Source: Phycomyces blakesleeanus NRRL 1555(-)
Taxonomy: Eukaryota > Mucoromycota > Mucoromycetes > Mucorales > Phycomycetaceae
Reading direction: 5' to 3'
Assembly: GCF_001638985.1 (NCBI RefSeq)
Contig: NW_017265138.1
Span: 372,001 to 436,000 of the forward strand
DNA length: 64,000 bases
A program made the position numbers and the translations under genes. Positions within the stretch are counted from its first letter, which is position 1. Every line of letters begins with the position of its first letter. Positions 45,820-57,238 of the stretch are shown here, one piece after another. The notes beneath the pieces were generated by a model. That model made no database searches and was not told the DNA's origin. It saw only the letters and a list, made by a program, of their open reading frames with translations.

Positions 45820-48000
45820 ATGGCCAAATTCAGCTTGGAAAGACAATCATACGAGGTCCCCAACTCAAAGCAGCCTGGACAGTCTCGTAAGTTACATCTG
45901 TCTTACCTGCCAAAAAAACAAACAAACTTAGATCCTTACAACCTGCATCAGCTATCTACAGAAACGGAGAACGACCTGTTGTTGAGGATTCTTTCTCTCC
46001 AAACGTGAAGACCATCTATGATATCTTCTACTACGGTAAATACAAAATAATATTATCTAGTAAAGCATCAGCATAACTTATCACGTATATTAGGCTTCAA
46101 GCTGTCTCGCGACCGTCCCTGTCTGGGCGTTCGTAAGCTCGTAGATGCAAAGACCGGTAAGCGCGGTGCTTACGAATGGCAGACCTATCGCGAGGTCTCC
46201 CACAGAATCGACAACTTCGGCTCTGGGTTGATGAACCTTTTGAACCACACTTTGAACGACGCTCGTACAAAGCAGATTCCCATTGGTATCTGGGCTGTAA
46301 ACCGCCCCGAGTGGATGATCTCAGATCTTGCATGCGCTGCCTATGGTCTTCATGTCGTCGCACTCTATGATACCCTTGGCCCAGAGACCGTAGAGTTCGT
46401 GGTTAACCATTCAGAACTTGAGACTGTCATTTGTTCCGCTGATCACGTTGCCGACCTTCTCAAGTTACGCCATCGTCTGCCCAACCTCAAGGCAATCATC
46501 TCAATGGATACAATCGAAGATGATGTCCAGGCTGGTGCTGGTGTAGTATCAAAGAGTGCTATCATCAAGGCATGGGCTGAAGAGAAAAATGTTTTGCTTA
46601 TCGATTTTGCTGCCCTGGAGGCTGCTGGTAAGAAGAACCGTCGCTCTCACAACCTTCCAAAGCCAGAAGATATGGCTTGTATTATGTATACCAGCGGTAC
46701 CACCGGTATGCCCAAGGGTGCCATGCTCTCCCATCGTAACTTCGTTGCTGCCTTGTCTGCCAGTGTCATCAGTCTGAAGGGATCCCCCGAAGACATTGCC
46801 ATTTCATACCTCCCTCTTGCTCACATCTTTGGTCGTGTGTGCGACATGACCATTCTCGCCCTTGGTGGTCGTGTTGGCTACTTCTCGGGTTCCATCGATA
46901 ACCTTGTTGAGGACATCCAGGAACTCAAGCCTAGTATTATGGCAACCGTCCCCCGTCTCTTGAACCGTATCTACGCCAAGATTGTTCAGGGAACTACCCA
47001 GGCTCCCGGTGCCAAGGGTGCTCTCGCCCGTAGAGCCGTTGCTACTAAACTTGAAAACTTGGAAAACGGAGGTGGCTACACTCACGCCATCTGGGATCGT
47101 CTTATGTTCAACAAGGTCAAGATGGCTCTTGGTGGTAATGTTCGTTTGATGATCACTGGCTCTGCTCCAATTGGTAAGGATGTTATGCAGTTCCTCCGCA
47201 TTGCGCTTGTGTGCGATATTCGTGAAGGTTATGGTGCCACAGAGACTACTGCTGCTACCTGTATTCATTATGCCAATGAATACCTTGCCGGTCACATTGG
47301 TGGACCTTTCACTTGCAATGAGCTCAAGCTTCTCGATGTTCCTGAGATGGACTACCTCTCTACTGACCCCCAGCCCCGTGGTGAGTTGTGTGTACGTGGA
47401 CCCAGTGTATTTATGGGATACTACAAGGATGAAGAAAAGACACGCGAGTCTATTGACAGTGAAGGCTGGTTCCACACCGGTGATATTGCTACTATCAACC
47501 ACCGTGGTGCCTTTGTCATCATTGACCGCAAGAAGAACATCTTCAAGTTGGCCCAGGGTGAATACATTGCCCCCGAAAAGATTGAGAACGTGTACGCCAA
47601 GGAACCCGTTGTTGGTCAGATTTACGTCCACGGTGACTCTCTCCAGAGTCAGTTGGTAGGCATCGTTGTCCCCGACCCTGAAACTCTTGCAAGCATCCTC
47701 TCCGCAAAACTTCCCCAGGTTGCCTCCAAGAAACTTTCTTTTGCCGAACTCTGCAACCATCCCCAGGTCAACGCTCTTGTCCTCAAGCAGCTTACTCGTG
47801 TTGGCAAGGAAGCTCAGCTTAGAGGTTTCGAGCAAGTCCGTGCCATTCATCTCCAAGCCGTTCCCTTCTCTATAGAAAACGAACTCCTCACCCCTACATT
47901 CAAGGTCAAGCGTCCCCAGGCCAAGAAGTTCTTTGAGAAGGAGATCAACGACATGTATAACGTCCTCAACTCACAGCCAGATACTTCTTCCAAGCTCTAA
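45820..48000 (+). CDS. Long-chain acyl-CoA synthetase, peroxisomal (PTS1)
   Basis: An AMP-forming ligase that activates long-chain fatty acids to acyl-CoA for beta-oxidation. Three exons, 45820-45886, 45952-46035 and 46094-48000, give 685 aa, the usual length. The ANL-superfamily motifs are present: P-loop YTSGTTGMPKGAMLSHRN, the motif GYGATETTAA, and GWFHTGDIATIN with IIDRKKNIFKLAQGEYIAPE (fatty-acyl-CoA signature). The protein ends in Ser-Lys-Leu, a canonical peroxisomal targeting signal. Codon use is strongly biased towards C-ending codons compared with neighbours, which suggests high expression. Chain-length preference cannot be read. Confidence 0.95.
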
Positions 48001-48996
48001 ATTTCATTGTATTCTTTTTTGTTTCTATACATATAAACAACAACAACAAAGAAAGAAAACACACCTGAATAATTATATTTCCTTTTCTCATATCTCAATA
48101 AAAAAATGTACGTATGCGCCTATTAAGCATTTATTTGTAATGCACTTTTCTTTCTTTCTGCTCCTGCTTCTTCATGGAGCACATTTTGGTATATAATGCG
48201 CACCAGATTTAATAATAGCACCAATACCAATATAACGGTAAGTACTTTCACACAATAAGGGGTAGATCACTGTGAGACCTGATAAGCTATCTAACTACAC
48301 CTTGTGCTGTGTGGGTGCACAAACTATACGCAATCTCACATGTCTCGTTTGGACAACTACCACGCATATCACAGTGTACGATTTACCCCAGAGAAAGCTT
48401 ATTTCATTATTGATGTGGAGATGGAATAAGAATTTTTTTATTTATATACGAAAATATTTGTAAGCTGCATTTCTGGTCTACAAAACGAACAAAAAAAGCC
48501 TTTAGGGGTTGCTTCTATTTGGTTACAGTATAATACGTATTAATGTCAAATATGTTGTTGCCATTCGGAACTTGAGATTAACCAGTAATCCACTAATTAA
48601 ATGTAATTCAGTTTGTCAGCCAGATTTTTCTTTGAAAAACATTCGGATAAACCTTGAGTTTAAATAGCTTTAATACATTCTTACTTCTAATGCTATTTTA
48701 GCTGCAGTATAACCAAACCAAGCATCTGGTTGCTTGATTACGATTCAAAGATATTGAGTAGAAAAAAGCAAATCATTCATTTCTCGGCTTATTAGTGAAC
48801 TACCTTATTCTTATGGAATGAATAAAGAAATACATTTGATTAGATTGGCCAGGCGACTGGTGAATTAGCAATAGTCTCCTTCAATGAGCTTAGTGTAACA
48901 ATTAATATGATGACTGCATGCATTTATTTTATATTCCCCTTTTTTGCAAAATAAAATAAGTTTAACTGGGAAAAAAGCTAGGATTTACACAATCTC
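48001..48996. other. Intergenic region
   Basis: About 1 kb of AT-rich DNA. No gene, RNA or repeat was recognised. Confidence 0.5.
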
Positions 48997-50068
48997 ATGG
49001 TCTCAGCTGAATCATCTCAAATTAGTATGTTACTGATTAGATTGTTGCTAGTGGCCTAATCTATAATTTACCGTACAAACAGATGATGATTTATGTACTA
49101 AATCCAGAAATCGCATTGAGCAGGATCTACATGTGTGGGATTCAATTGAAGAATTAGAAAGTGGAAGGCGGATGGTAGGTAAGGTTTGATGATCCTTTGA
49201 AATCACAAAACTAACACAGCATTACTGTTCAAAAAGGGGTTCTGAACCAGTTAGATCATTACTTTAACCTTCACAAGGCACCAACAACCACTGTGTACAT
49301 GTGCAGTCATCAAATAGACTATATAAAATCTCGTCTGGCCAACGTAGGATGGGATTGTGGCTACCGAAACTGTCAGATTCTTATGAGCTTCCTTCAAAAG
49401 AATCGCATATTGAAACGCATAGGAGATATCGCCCAACTGCAGATATGTTTAGAAAAAGCATGGGATCAAGGCAAGCATCAAGGTTAAAGTATACTATGAT
49501 ATTGACCAAGGCTGCAGATTACGATACAGTTGGAGCGAAACTATTTGAGAAAGATGTGTACAAGACAACTAAGTGGATAGGGACTACTGAAGTTCACACA
49601 CTATTCTCCTACCTCGGCATTAGAACCACAATTTTAGACTTTTCACAACCAAGTGGTCCTAATCAACAGCATGGTTTTCTGCTGGACTGGATTCAATCAT
49701 ACTTTTCTACTAATGAAGCTCCTCCGCTTTACCTCCAATACTCTGGCCATAGTGTCACAGTCATTGGGATTGAGATCACTCGAAAAAAGCGAAGCCTACT
49801 TTTACTCGATCCTCAGCGTCACTGGTTCCGTGCCTTTTCTTCGAATAAGACACCATCATTCTTTAAAAGACCATTTCGTATGCACCCTAGAGAGATTTCA
49901 AGGAATCCACAGTATCAGATCCTAGTATTGGGAAAAGTTACTGATAAACGGAATCAAGAAGCTAATACTTCTGATACCCCTGGGTCACTTGTGTGGCAGC
50001 CTGATTACTTGCTCACAGACATCGAAAGAGATACCATGAAAGTTGTTTCAACCATTAGAGTTATATAG
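48997..50068 (+). CDS. Peptidase C78 (UFSP/ZUP1-like) cysteine protease
   Basis: A cysteine protease of the C78 family, whose members cleave UFM1 or K63-linked ubiquitin. Four exons, 48997-49024, 49083-49178, 49237-49482 and 49530-50068, give 302 aa. The catalytic Cys is in ANVGWDCGYRNCQILMSFL (about residue 80), the His in LYLQYSGHSVTVIGIE and the Asp in SLLLLDPQRHW; KWIGTTEVHTLFSYLG is the conserved middle block. The third intron is only 47 nt with a weak GTTAAA donor; without it the catalytic-Cys frame and the His/Asp frame do not join. No zinc fingers or UBZ motifs are seen, unlike ZUP1. That makes it resemble the short fungal members, which are deubiquitinases; this last point is inference. 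Confidence 0.83.
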
Positions 50069-50634
50069 CTAATATTGACTTTTTACCAGCCATGCTTGGT
50101 GATACTTGTCTCTAAATAAATTACATCACATATCTTTATAGAGTATTATTATTATTACTGATATTAATAACATAAAAACTAAAGCTTAGTGTATAAAAAA
50201 TGGAACATTGCTAATTAATAAATATGCATAAATTACAATGTAAAGATATTGTATGTATAATCGTCTTTTTCTTTGTATGCAGTTTGACTAAATAAAAGAT
50301 CGATTCCAAGCACTCTATTTAGCAATAAGTCTTCTTATTTTTTTTAGTTCTTTGCTTGTTTAACTATACTTCCGTCGACTGTTGATTAAAACTAATATAA
50401 TAAGCTGTGTATTAGGAAGATTGATTTCTTTATCTCAAATACATATCAATAAATCTGGATTTTATCATGATGAAAAGAGTCCGTTTTCGTTATATTCATA
50501 ATAGTTTGTAAACAAAGAAAAAATAACGAAACCCTACAGCATTTGGTTTTTATTTTTGCTGAATACCACTCAATTGTGAAATCTAATCGGTCCTATTAAG
50601 TACATGCTAAACTTTGTCAAAATCAACCACAGAC
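50069..50634. other. Convergent intergenic region
   Basis: AT-rich DNA between the convergent C78 peptidase and LIM genes, presumably holding both 3' ends. AATAAA-like sequences occur at 50115 and 50291. Nothing else seen. Confidence 0.5.
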
Positions 50635-52428
50635 TCAAGTGTGGGTTCGTGCGCACATCTTGCAAATAAGCTCTCCGGGGGTACCTTCCTGCCACATGCC
50701 TACAGATAGAAAGCTTATTATTATTATTGCTTCTCTTTTATTCTGACATCTTTTTTTTGTGATCTTGCCTGGAACACGCATTGACAAAGGTTTATCACAC
50801 CGAGAGCACTGGAAATGTGCAGGATGGTAGTCATGGCCATATGCATTTGCACACCTTCCTTCGACTTTCTCTCCACATTTGTGGCATTTTTTATTTTCTG
50901 ATGTTGCATTGGCAATAAATGGTGCTACAGGAACATTAGGCTGTGGACGCACAGCAACAGGTGGTGCGTTTTTGGTAGGTGTAGCAGTAGTTCTTTGGTG
51001 CTGATCACAATACGGTCTATTGTTTCTTACAAAAAAAGTGGCTGATGTAAATGCCTTTCCGCACTCCTTTAATGTAATATATTAGTTACAAAGATATATA
51101 TATAACACTTTCTATCTATAATCAACTTACTGCACACACAAAGCATTCCTTGTGCCAGTCGCCGCCTAGTGCACCGATAAATTCCCCTGTAATATATTCA
51201 CCGCATCCCATGCACTTGTGCCCAAACTTCTCGAGATAATCCTTTTCACAATACGGATGCCCGTCATATACCATAAATGCACTAGATTCGTCAAATGTTT
51301 TTCCACACTGGCGACAGAAGAAATGACCTTCATGGTATGTCTTTCCGAGCGCTCGGATTGCTTTCTATTTAAAGTTAGATAGTGCCCAGCAAATCACCAA
51401 GAAATCATATAAATAACAAAAAGTGTAAAGCATATACATGTATTTTAACATACTTCTTCGATAGGTGTTCCACAATAATCGCAACGTGTACTAAATAACT
51501 CGTGATAGTCCAATGCACAATAAGGCTGCCCGTCTTTTTCATAAAATGCGACGTGTTCAAGGTCCTGATTACAGTGCTTACACACAAAACAATCAGGATG
51601 CCACTGTTTCCCTGCTGCATTTATAGTCATACCACCCATTGGTTTTTCGCAGCCTGCACAGCGAATACCTGTGTACATAGGATTTGGTACGGATACTCGT
51701 TTGTTCGCATCTACAGTTGTACCAGCAGAACTATCGGGCGAGTTTATTGAAGGAGGGACACGAACAGAAGGTGCTCGGATAGAAGGTACTCGAACCTGAG
51801 GTGGGGGAAGTGGGGGTAGGACAGGTGAGTTGGTTGAAGGTTCTTTGGGGGTAGGAGCAGGTACAGTGTGTTTTGGAGTAGGTTTTTTTCGAGGCCCAAG
51901 GGCTGCTTCAAAGGGATCCATCTTGACGGGCTTACGGGTGACAGGTGCCGGTGCCGGTGCCGGTACCGGTGGATGGTCGAGTGGTTCAGGCTCGCCACTT
52001 TGGTAAGCTATTTCTGTTATGTCACCAGTAGCCGTCCGAAGAGCGTTTATTTGGTCTGTGATTCCGTTTAATGGTACCGTGGTATGGTCACTTGTTCGTT
52101 CTATTCTCATGGTCTGCATAGGATAAACGAGCTCACTTCTCGGGTCAGCTTTAACTGGCTGTGCTGTACTTGAACGCCATGCTGCTGGTTTTACTGGCGG
52201 TCTGGGGCCTCTGAGATGATGTGGTGGTCTTTGGCTCTGTGGCTCGGTGGGTCCGTTGGCTGAAAGCGGGCTCGAGGAATCGGTTGGACGGTTACGTGGC
52301 AGGTTGTCCAAGTATTTGTCTGGAATATGAAACTTATGTTGGTCAAAATTTCGGCTGAGCACTTTATTTTTGTTTTGTAGCTATTTTATCGAGCTCTCAC
52401 CTAGTTCGTCTCGAGAGAGGTATGACAT
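50635..52428 (-). CDS. Four-LIM-domain protein (paxillin/PXL1-like)
   Basis: A cytoskeletal adaptor with LIM zinc fingers, probably acting at sites of polarised growth by analogy with fungal paxillin-like proteins. Five exons (minus strand), 52428-52401, 52319-51454, 51364-51131, 51066-50769 and 50699-50635, give 496 aa. The N-terminal half is disordered and Pro-rich (PAPAPAPV, PPLPPPQVRVP). LIM1 starts CAGCEKPMGG, LIM2 CDYCGTPIEE, LIM3 CMGCGEYITG and LIM4 CHKCGEKVEG; zinc ligands are seen in all four. The last intron appears to use a GC donor (CCAG/GCAAGA); it is also a multiple of three and open, and a GT donor 9 bp upstream would keep the frame too. The start MSYLSRDEL fits the splice phase. 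Confidence 0.88.
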
Positions 52429-52989
52429 TTTGTGGGAAAGGAGAAAAGGGTAAAGAAGGAAGAGAGTTGTTATTGGTTTTTTTTAATCGAAGATTGCTGA
52501 CTTTTATTTTTTTTTATATTTTGCGGGCCGTGATTTTATTTTATTTTATTTCATTTTACCCTTTCTTCATACTGTGGTTTTGCATCTTTCACGGCTTATA
52601 CCATTTGGCAGACATATTAAATAAATATATTTCAATAATACCTTTATTCTGACACTGCTGCAACCAAGACAGCGATTAATATACAAAAAAAAAAGCGCAT
52701 GATTTTATCGCTCCTGTTTTTTTTGGTACATTTTCTTTTCCATTCATTTCATCATATTTAAAAGACCGAATTGTATGCGACGAGCAGTGCTAATAAATAC
52801 ACTCCCACAAAAATGGCCCTTTACAAGAGAAGTCCGAATTAGTGACCGGTGATTCAAAATAACAATAAAGACATGTACGTCAGCTCAATAAATGCATTTT
52901 CGCAAAACGGTCGATTTCTCCCACATATTTTTTATTTTTATTTTTATTTTTATTCTAACAAATAAAAATCAAAAATTAAGGACAGCTCC
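52429..52989. promoter_or_regulatory. Divergent promoter region LIM protein / Cactin
   Basis: 561 bp between two divergent start codons. It contains T-rich and TTTTA-repeat tracts (52500-52560, 52925-52960). No defined element is recognised. Confidence 0.45.
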
Positions 52990-55581
52990 ATGGCACGTTC
53001 ACCAGATAGAAGACATCGCGATCGAAGCCGAACGCGATCGCCAGAAAGACGTCGTGCACGTAGCCCTAGCATCGATCGACATAAAGATGAATACGGCAGA
53101 GACCGTAAAAGAAAGTATGGAACAATTATTAATAATTTTGTTCTTGAATGAAAAAAATCAAACGAAAAAAGAAAGAGAAAAGTCAACAATCTTTCCCTAT
53201 TCCAATTAGACATCGTCATCGCTCACGAACACCCGAAGAGCGATCAAAGAAATCTAAAGATAAAAAACACAAGAAATCAAAACGAGATCGTCATCGGGAT
53301 GAAAGCGAAGAAGAAATTGAAGATACTGAAGAAATACCCAATGCATCTCAACCATCTTTAGAGAATCTTGGCTATTCTAATGTCAACAACCCATTTAATG
53401 ATGTAAATTTGGAATCAAAGTTTATTTGGTCAAAGAAAAAGGAAAGAGATCGAAAAGAGCTTGGCTTAAGCCAAGGAGATATCAAACGACGAGAACGTGA
53501 CAGACGACGAGAAGCAGAAGAGGAATTAACTAAGCTTAATAAACGAAGAGCAGAACGTGAAATCGAGATGCAACTACGTGAAGAAGAACTTGCACGGATG
53601 CAACGTGATGCAGAACTCGCTCAGATGGGAGACTGGCAGGCCAAAGAAGAAGAAGTATGTTTCAACCATAATGAAGCAATATATCTATATAAGAGTAAAA
53701 CGCATAAAAAATACACTATTGCTCAAAATTTATTTTTAGTTCCATCTTGAGCAAGCGAAAAGAAGAGCAGAAATTCGTATAAGAGAAGGTCGTGCTAAAC
53801 CTATTGATATTCTCGCCATGAATTTGCGTTTGGCGAACGAACCCGAAAAAGTCGAAGAAGAAGTCGAGCTGGAGATCGATTTGGAAGAACCATACACCAT
53901 CTTTGACGTATGTGAACCTACACCCTTCCCGATTTACCTAACAATTTTAAACAGAATTTGACACTTAGCGAGACCGAAGAGCTCTATCGTGATATACAAA
54001 TGCATCTTAACCTCGAGAAAAATGAAAAGACTCTGGATTTCTGGCGTGCGCTTATTGTTGTAGCTGACGACTGTCTTGCCAAACTCAAATCTGATGAAGC
54101 TGCAATTGCATCGGGCGGAGTGGCAGAAAGTGTGAACCAAGATATTCAGCGTGTATTATCCGGGAAGACATTTGCACAGCTCACTGTCCTTCAGAACCAG
54201 ATTTTACGCAAACTTCAGTCGAATGAACCTGTGGATGTTGAATACTGGGAAAACCTGCTAAAAGAACTTGTTGTCTTTAAATCCAAAGCTAAACTCAATG
54301 ATATGCATCAAGAATTATTGGCAAAACGTCTTAATCAGCTGCGTATGAGACAAAGGGAGGAAGCTCTCAAGGTTCAGGAAGAACTCGAACGTGTGCTTTC
54401 TATGCAATCTGCTGAAGTACAGGGACGAGGCGTTGGTGAAGGAGAGGGTATGGAGGTGGAGCCTGTCGATCAGGATCTTATGGAAACACAAGATAAGGCA
54501 TTTGAAAATGGAAGTAATGATAAGGATCAGGAACCAAGTGGACTTTTGATCGAGAAATACGATCGCTCGATGAGTCCTGAGCCCATGACGAGACTCGATA
54601 GAGACGATAGAGAATTGGAGGTTGTTGATCCGATTAAAGACCTTAGAAAACTTGTAAGTATTACTACGAAGAAAAATGTGAAGCTTTAAGGTATTGTACT
54701 AGTTTTCTCATCTTTAAAAAAATGAATCTAGATGGATGATCGTCGAAGAGTCTTGTCAAGTAAGATTATTCCGATGAAGACAAAAGCTAAACCCGAGCCT
54801 GTGATTGAAAAGCCCCTGGATGAGTCGGTCGCATCGGTCGTTCTCTTTGAGCAAGAGGCTGCTAAGGGTATTGATGAGGATGAGGCCATTTTCAACATTG
54901 AAGCCGAATTAGCAAAACAGGTAAACATATGCTAAGGATTTTTTTTAAAAAAAAAAGGCAATTGATGTTGACAGTTATGGGTATTCTAGACATACATGTG
55001 GCAAGACAAATATCGTCCACGCAAACCAAGATACTTTAACAGAGTCCATACTGGTTACGAATGGAACAAATACAACCAAACACATTATGATCACGACAAC
55101 CCGCCTCCAAAGGGTATGTATTCAATAAAAAGGATATTGTTACATATAAAGTTTTTACGAAAGAAAAATGTTAATTAAACTTAATGTTTTGTTTTATAGT
55201 CGTCCAGGGTTACAAGTAAGCTTATTAAGATATATCAAAGCAATTGAGAAATTAACCATCATTTTTAGATTCAATATATTCTATCCTGATCTTATCGACA
55301 AGTCTGTGGCGCCGACTTATTATATTGAAAAGGACCCTGATTCTCCAGAGACAGTCTTGATCCGTTTCCGTGCTGGACCTCCTTATGAAGTAAATAATTC
55401 GTTTGGTCTATTACTAAAACAACAAAAGAGCAAACATATTTATCATTTTTTACAGGACATTGCCTTCCGTATCGTTAACCGTGAATGGGAATATTCGCAC
55501 AAGAAGGGATTTAAATGCAGTTTCGATAGAGGAGTCCTTAGTCTTTGGTTCCACTTTAAACGCCAATTCTATCGTAAATAA
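52990..55581 (+). CDS. CACTIN: Cactin, spliceosome-associated protein
   Basis: A conserved nuclear protein of the late spliceosome, required for efficient splicing in animals and fission yeast. Nine exons, 52990-53114, 53210-53654, 53740-53907, 53955-54653, 54732-54920, 54990-55113, 55200-55215, 55269-55389 and 55456-55581, give 670 aa. The N-terminus is Arg/Ser-rich (RDRSRTRSPERRRARSPS). The middle domain runs from about 150 to 335 (KPIDILAMNLRLA, TLDFWRALIVVADD). The C-terminal 125 residues are the hallmark domain: YMWQDKYRPRKPRYFNRV, EWNKYNQTHYDHDNPPPK, FNIFYPDLIDK, RFRAGPPYEDIAFRIVNREW and LWFHFKRQFYRK. Exon 7 is only 16 nt. All introns are GT-AG. Confidence 0.96.
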
Positions 55582-55740
55582 ACAACATTGGTTTTATAGA
55601 CCACTTCTTTTTAATAGTTTTCTTGTGGGTCCTCTAAGAAGCCAGTAAAATGTGAGGCTTAGCACGACCCCTCTCTTCCTGCCAATAATAAATATAGTAC
55701 ATGGGCATAAGCATAAGCAATTCGAAAATTATCATTTATC

Positions 55741-56816
55741 ATGCTCTTACCATTACGCTCGTTCATCTCACGCTCATCAGGCCTTCGATCTAATGTGCAT
55801 GGTAAAAATGTCTACAATTACAAAAAAATGACATGTAAAGTCTATTTTCCACTTAACACGGTTAATCCATGCAGGCCTCATGACTTTTGGTTCTCGCGCT
55901 TATGCCACACCTGCCACAAAATCAGTATTTGACACCAAGGCCCTTCAATATTCTAGCAAACACATTAGACATGCTCTCCAAACAGGGGATGTTGTATTCT
56001 ACACTGCCCCACCAGGTGTGAGTCGTACATTCTTTTATGTTTATATCTCTGCAGGCGTGCAACTTTTATTCTGGTAAGGATTTCAATGCGCTATCTCCCA
56101 TAGCAATGCTCCATAAACTAATAAATATTCAATCGTGTATATATGTGTGTGAATGGAATGCTCTTTTAGGGGAAATCTTGCAAGCTTAGCATATGTTACA
56201 TACAGTAAAAAAGAAAGGTATATAAGGGTATCCATAATTAAGATAATATTGACATTATGGCTATAGTGATGCAGAAGACGCCCCCATTGTACTGGCTCCT
56301 CAGGGCCAGCGTATGGCTATTGCTGGTGGTTTAATGGCTCTTGGTATCGGAATTGCTTCGATAATGTTTACCTATCCTTGGAGGTATATTGCATAATAGA
56401 TGATATGTAGATCATGCATTAAGAAATTCAGGGCTAATGAATGGTTACAATGGCACGTTAGATATATCGACAAGATCATTTTGCTCAAGGGAGGTGCACG
56501 TGTAAGACTGTTGACCCATGCTCGCTTTATTGAATCTCAAAAATGCAAGGAGTACCCAATCAACCGTCTTTTCTCCAAGCAGAAGGTCTTTACTGGCGCT
56601 GGTAAATAATAATACGCACTTGCATTGAACTTGAATGATAACAAAAGAATTATTTACGTAGGCCCTACAGGCACCGATCCTTTGGGAAATACCACTTCTT
56701 CTAACCTTTTCTTACGCGCAAGTAATGAACGTATGGGATACATGTTAGACAGAAAAGGAAGCTTTATGGACAGCTATTTGTTTGATGGATTATGGTATAA
56801 GCCCAGTGCCAAATAA
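55741..56816 (+). CDS. TMEM223: TMEM223 homologue, mitochondrial inner membrane
   Basis: Homologue of TMEM223, a mitochondrial inner-membrane protein linked in animals to cytochrome c oxidase biogenesis. Seven exons, 55741-55801, 55875-56015, 56055-56073, 56170-56217, 56267-56383, 56462-56601 and 56662-56816, give 226 aa. The N-terminus is basic and Ser-rich (MLLPLRSFISRSSGLRSN), consistent with a mitochondrial presequence. Two membrane segments are visible, VQLLFWGNLASLAYV and GGLMALGIGIASIMFTYPW. The family block RYIDKIILLKGGARVRLLTH follows, with a C-terminus ending DSYLFDGLWYKPSAK. Exon 3 is only 19 nt. The assignment rests on the overall pattern of two helices plus the LLKGG...LLTHARF block. 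Confidence 0.82.
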
Positions 56817-56992
56817 TCTAGCTCTCGGCACATGTTAGCTCTCAATATAGATCTTGTTTTATTTAGATTGTTGTTCATTTATTTTTGACACAATATAGAG
56901 TTGATTGTCAGTTTATGTACAGGCAATGATATGGGATGAAATGAGAAATATTGTATAGTATAGATTTGGATTAGGAAGATGTGTCTTTTTTT

Positions 56993-57238
56993 TTACTCCA
57001 TTGGGTTTGTTTTGCCATCTTGAGGAACTTTCTCCTGTGTGCTATCACCATGGCCAGCCAGTGTGTTCTTTGCGCTTTCCTTAAGACTATAGAGAGTCTC
57101 TTTGATTTCTTGAAGGTGAGGATGTCTGACTTCTTTGGCAACAGCTGGTTCAGAGGCATCGTCGGTGCTTCTCATCAAGTCGTAGGTAAGCTTTCGTTCA
57201 TCATCAACGGAAAGGAACATTGGTTTTGAGTCAGACAT
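56993..57238 (-). CDS. Small hypothetical protein, 81 aa
   Basis: A single-exon hydrophilic frame from the ATG at 57238 to a TAA at 56993, starting MSDSKPMFLSVDDERKLTY. The stretch HPHLQEIKETLYSLKESAKN could form an amphipathic helix. No signal peptide, membrane helix or known domain. It is convergent with TMEM223, 176 bp from its stop. Coding status rests on a typical start context and amino-acid composition only. Confidence 0.5.
   Translation of the reverse strand: MSDSKPMFLSVDDERKLTYDLMRSTDDASEPAVAKEVRHPHLQEIKETLYSLKESAKNTLAGHGDSTQEKVPQDGKTNPME

Noticed and set aside
46804..47856. A 350-aa minus-strand frame inside the acyl-CoA synthetase gene
   Set aside because: It is the antisense of highly codon-biased conserved coding sequence; such shadows are expected.
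49481..49530. Apparent frameshift in the C78 peptidase gene
   Set aside because: A 47-nt GT-AG intron (49483-49529) rejoins the frames exactly, so no lesion is needed.
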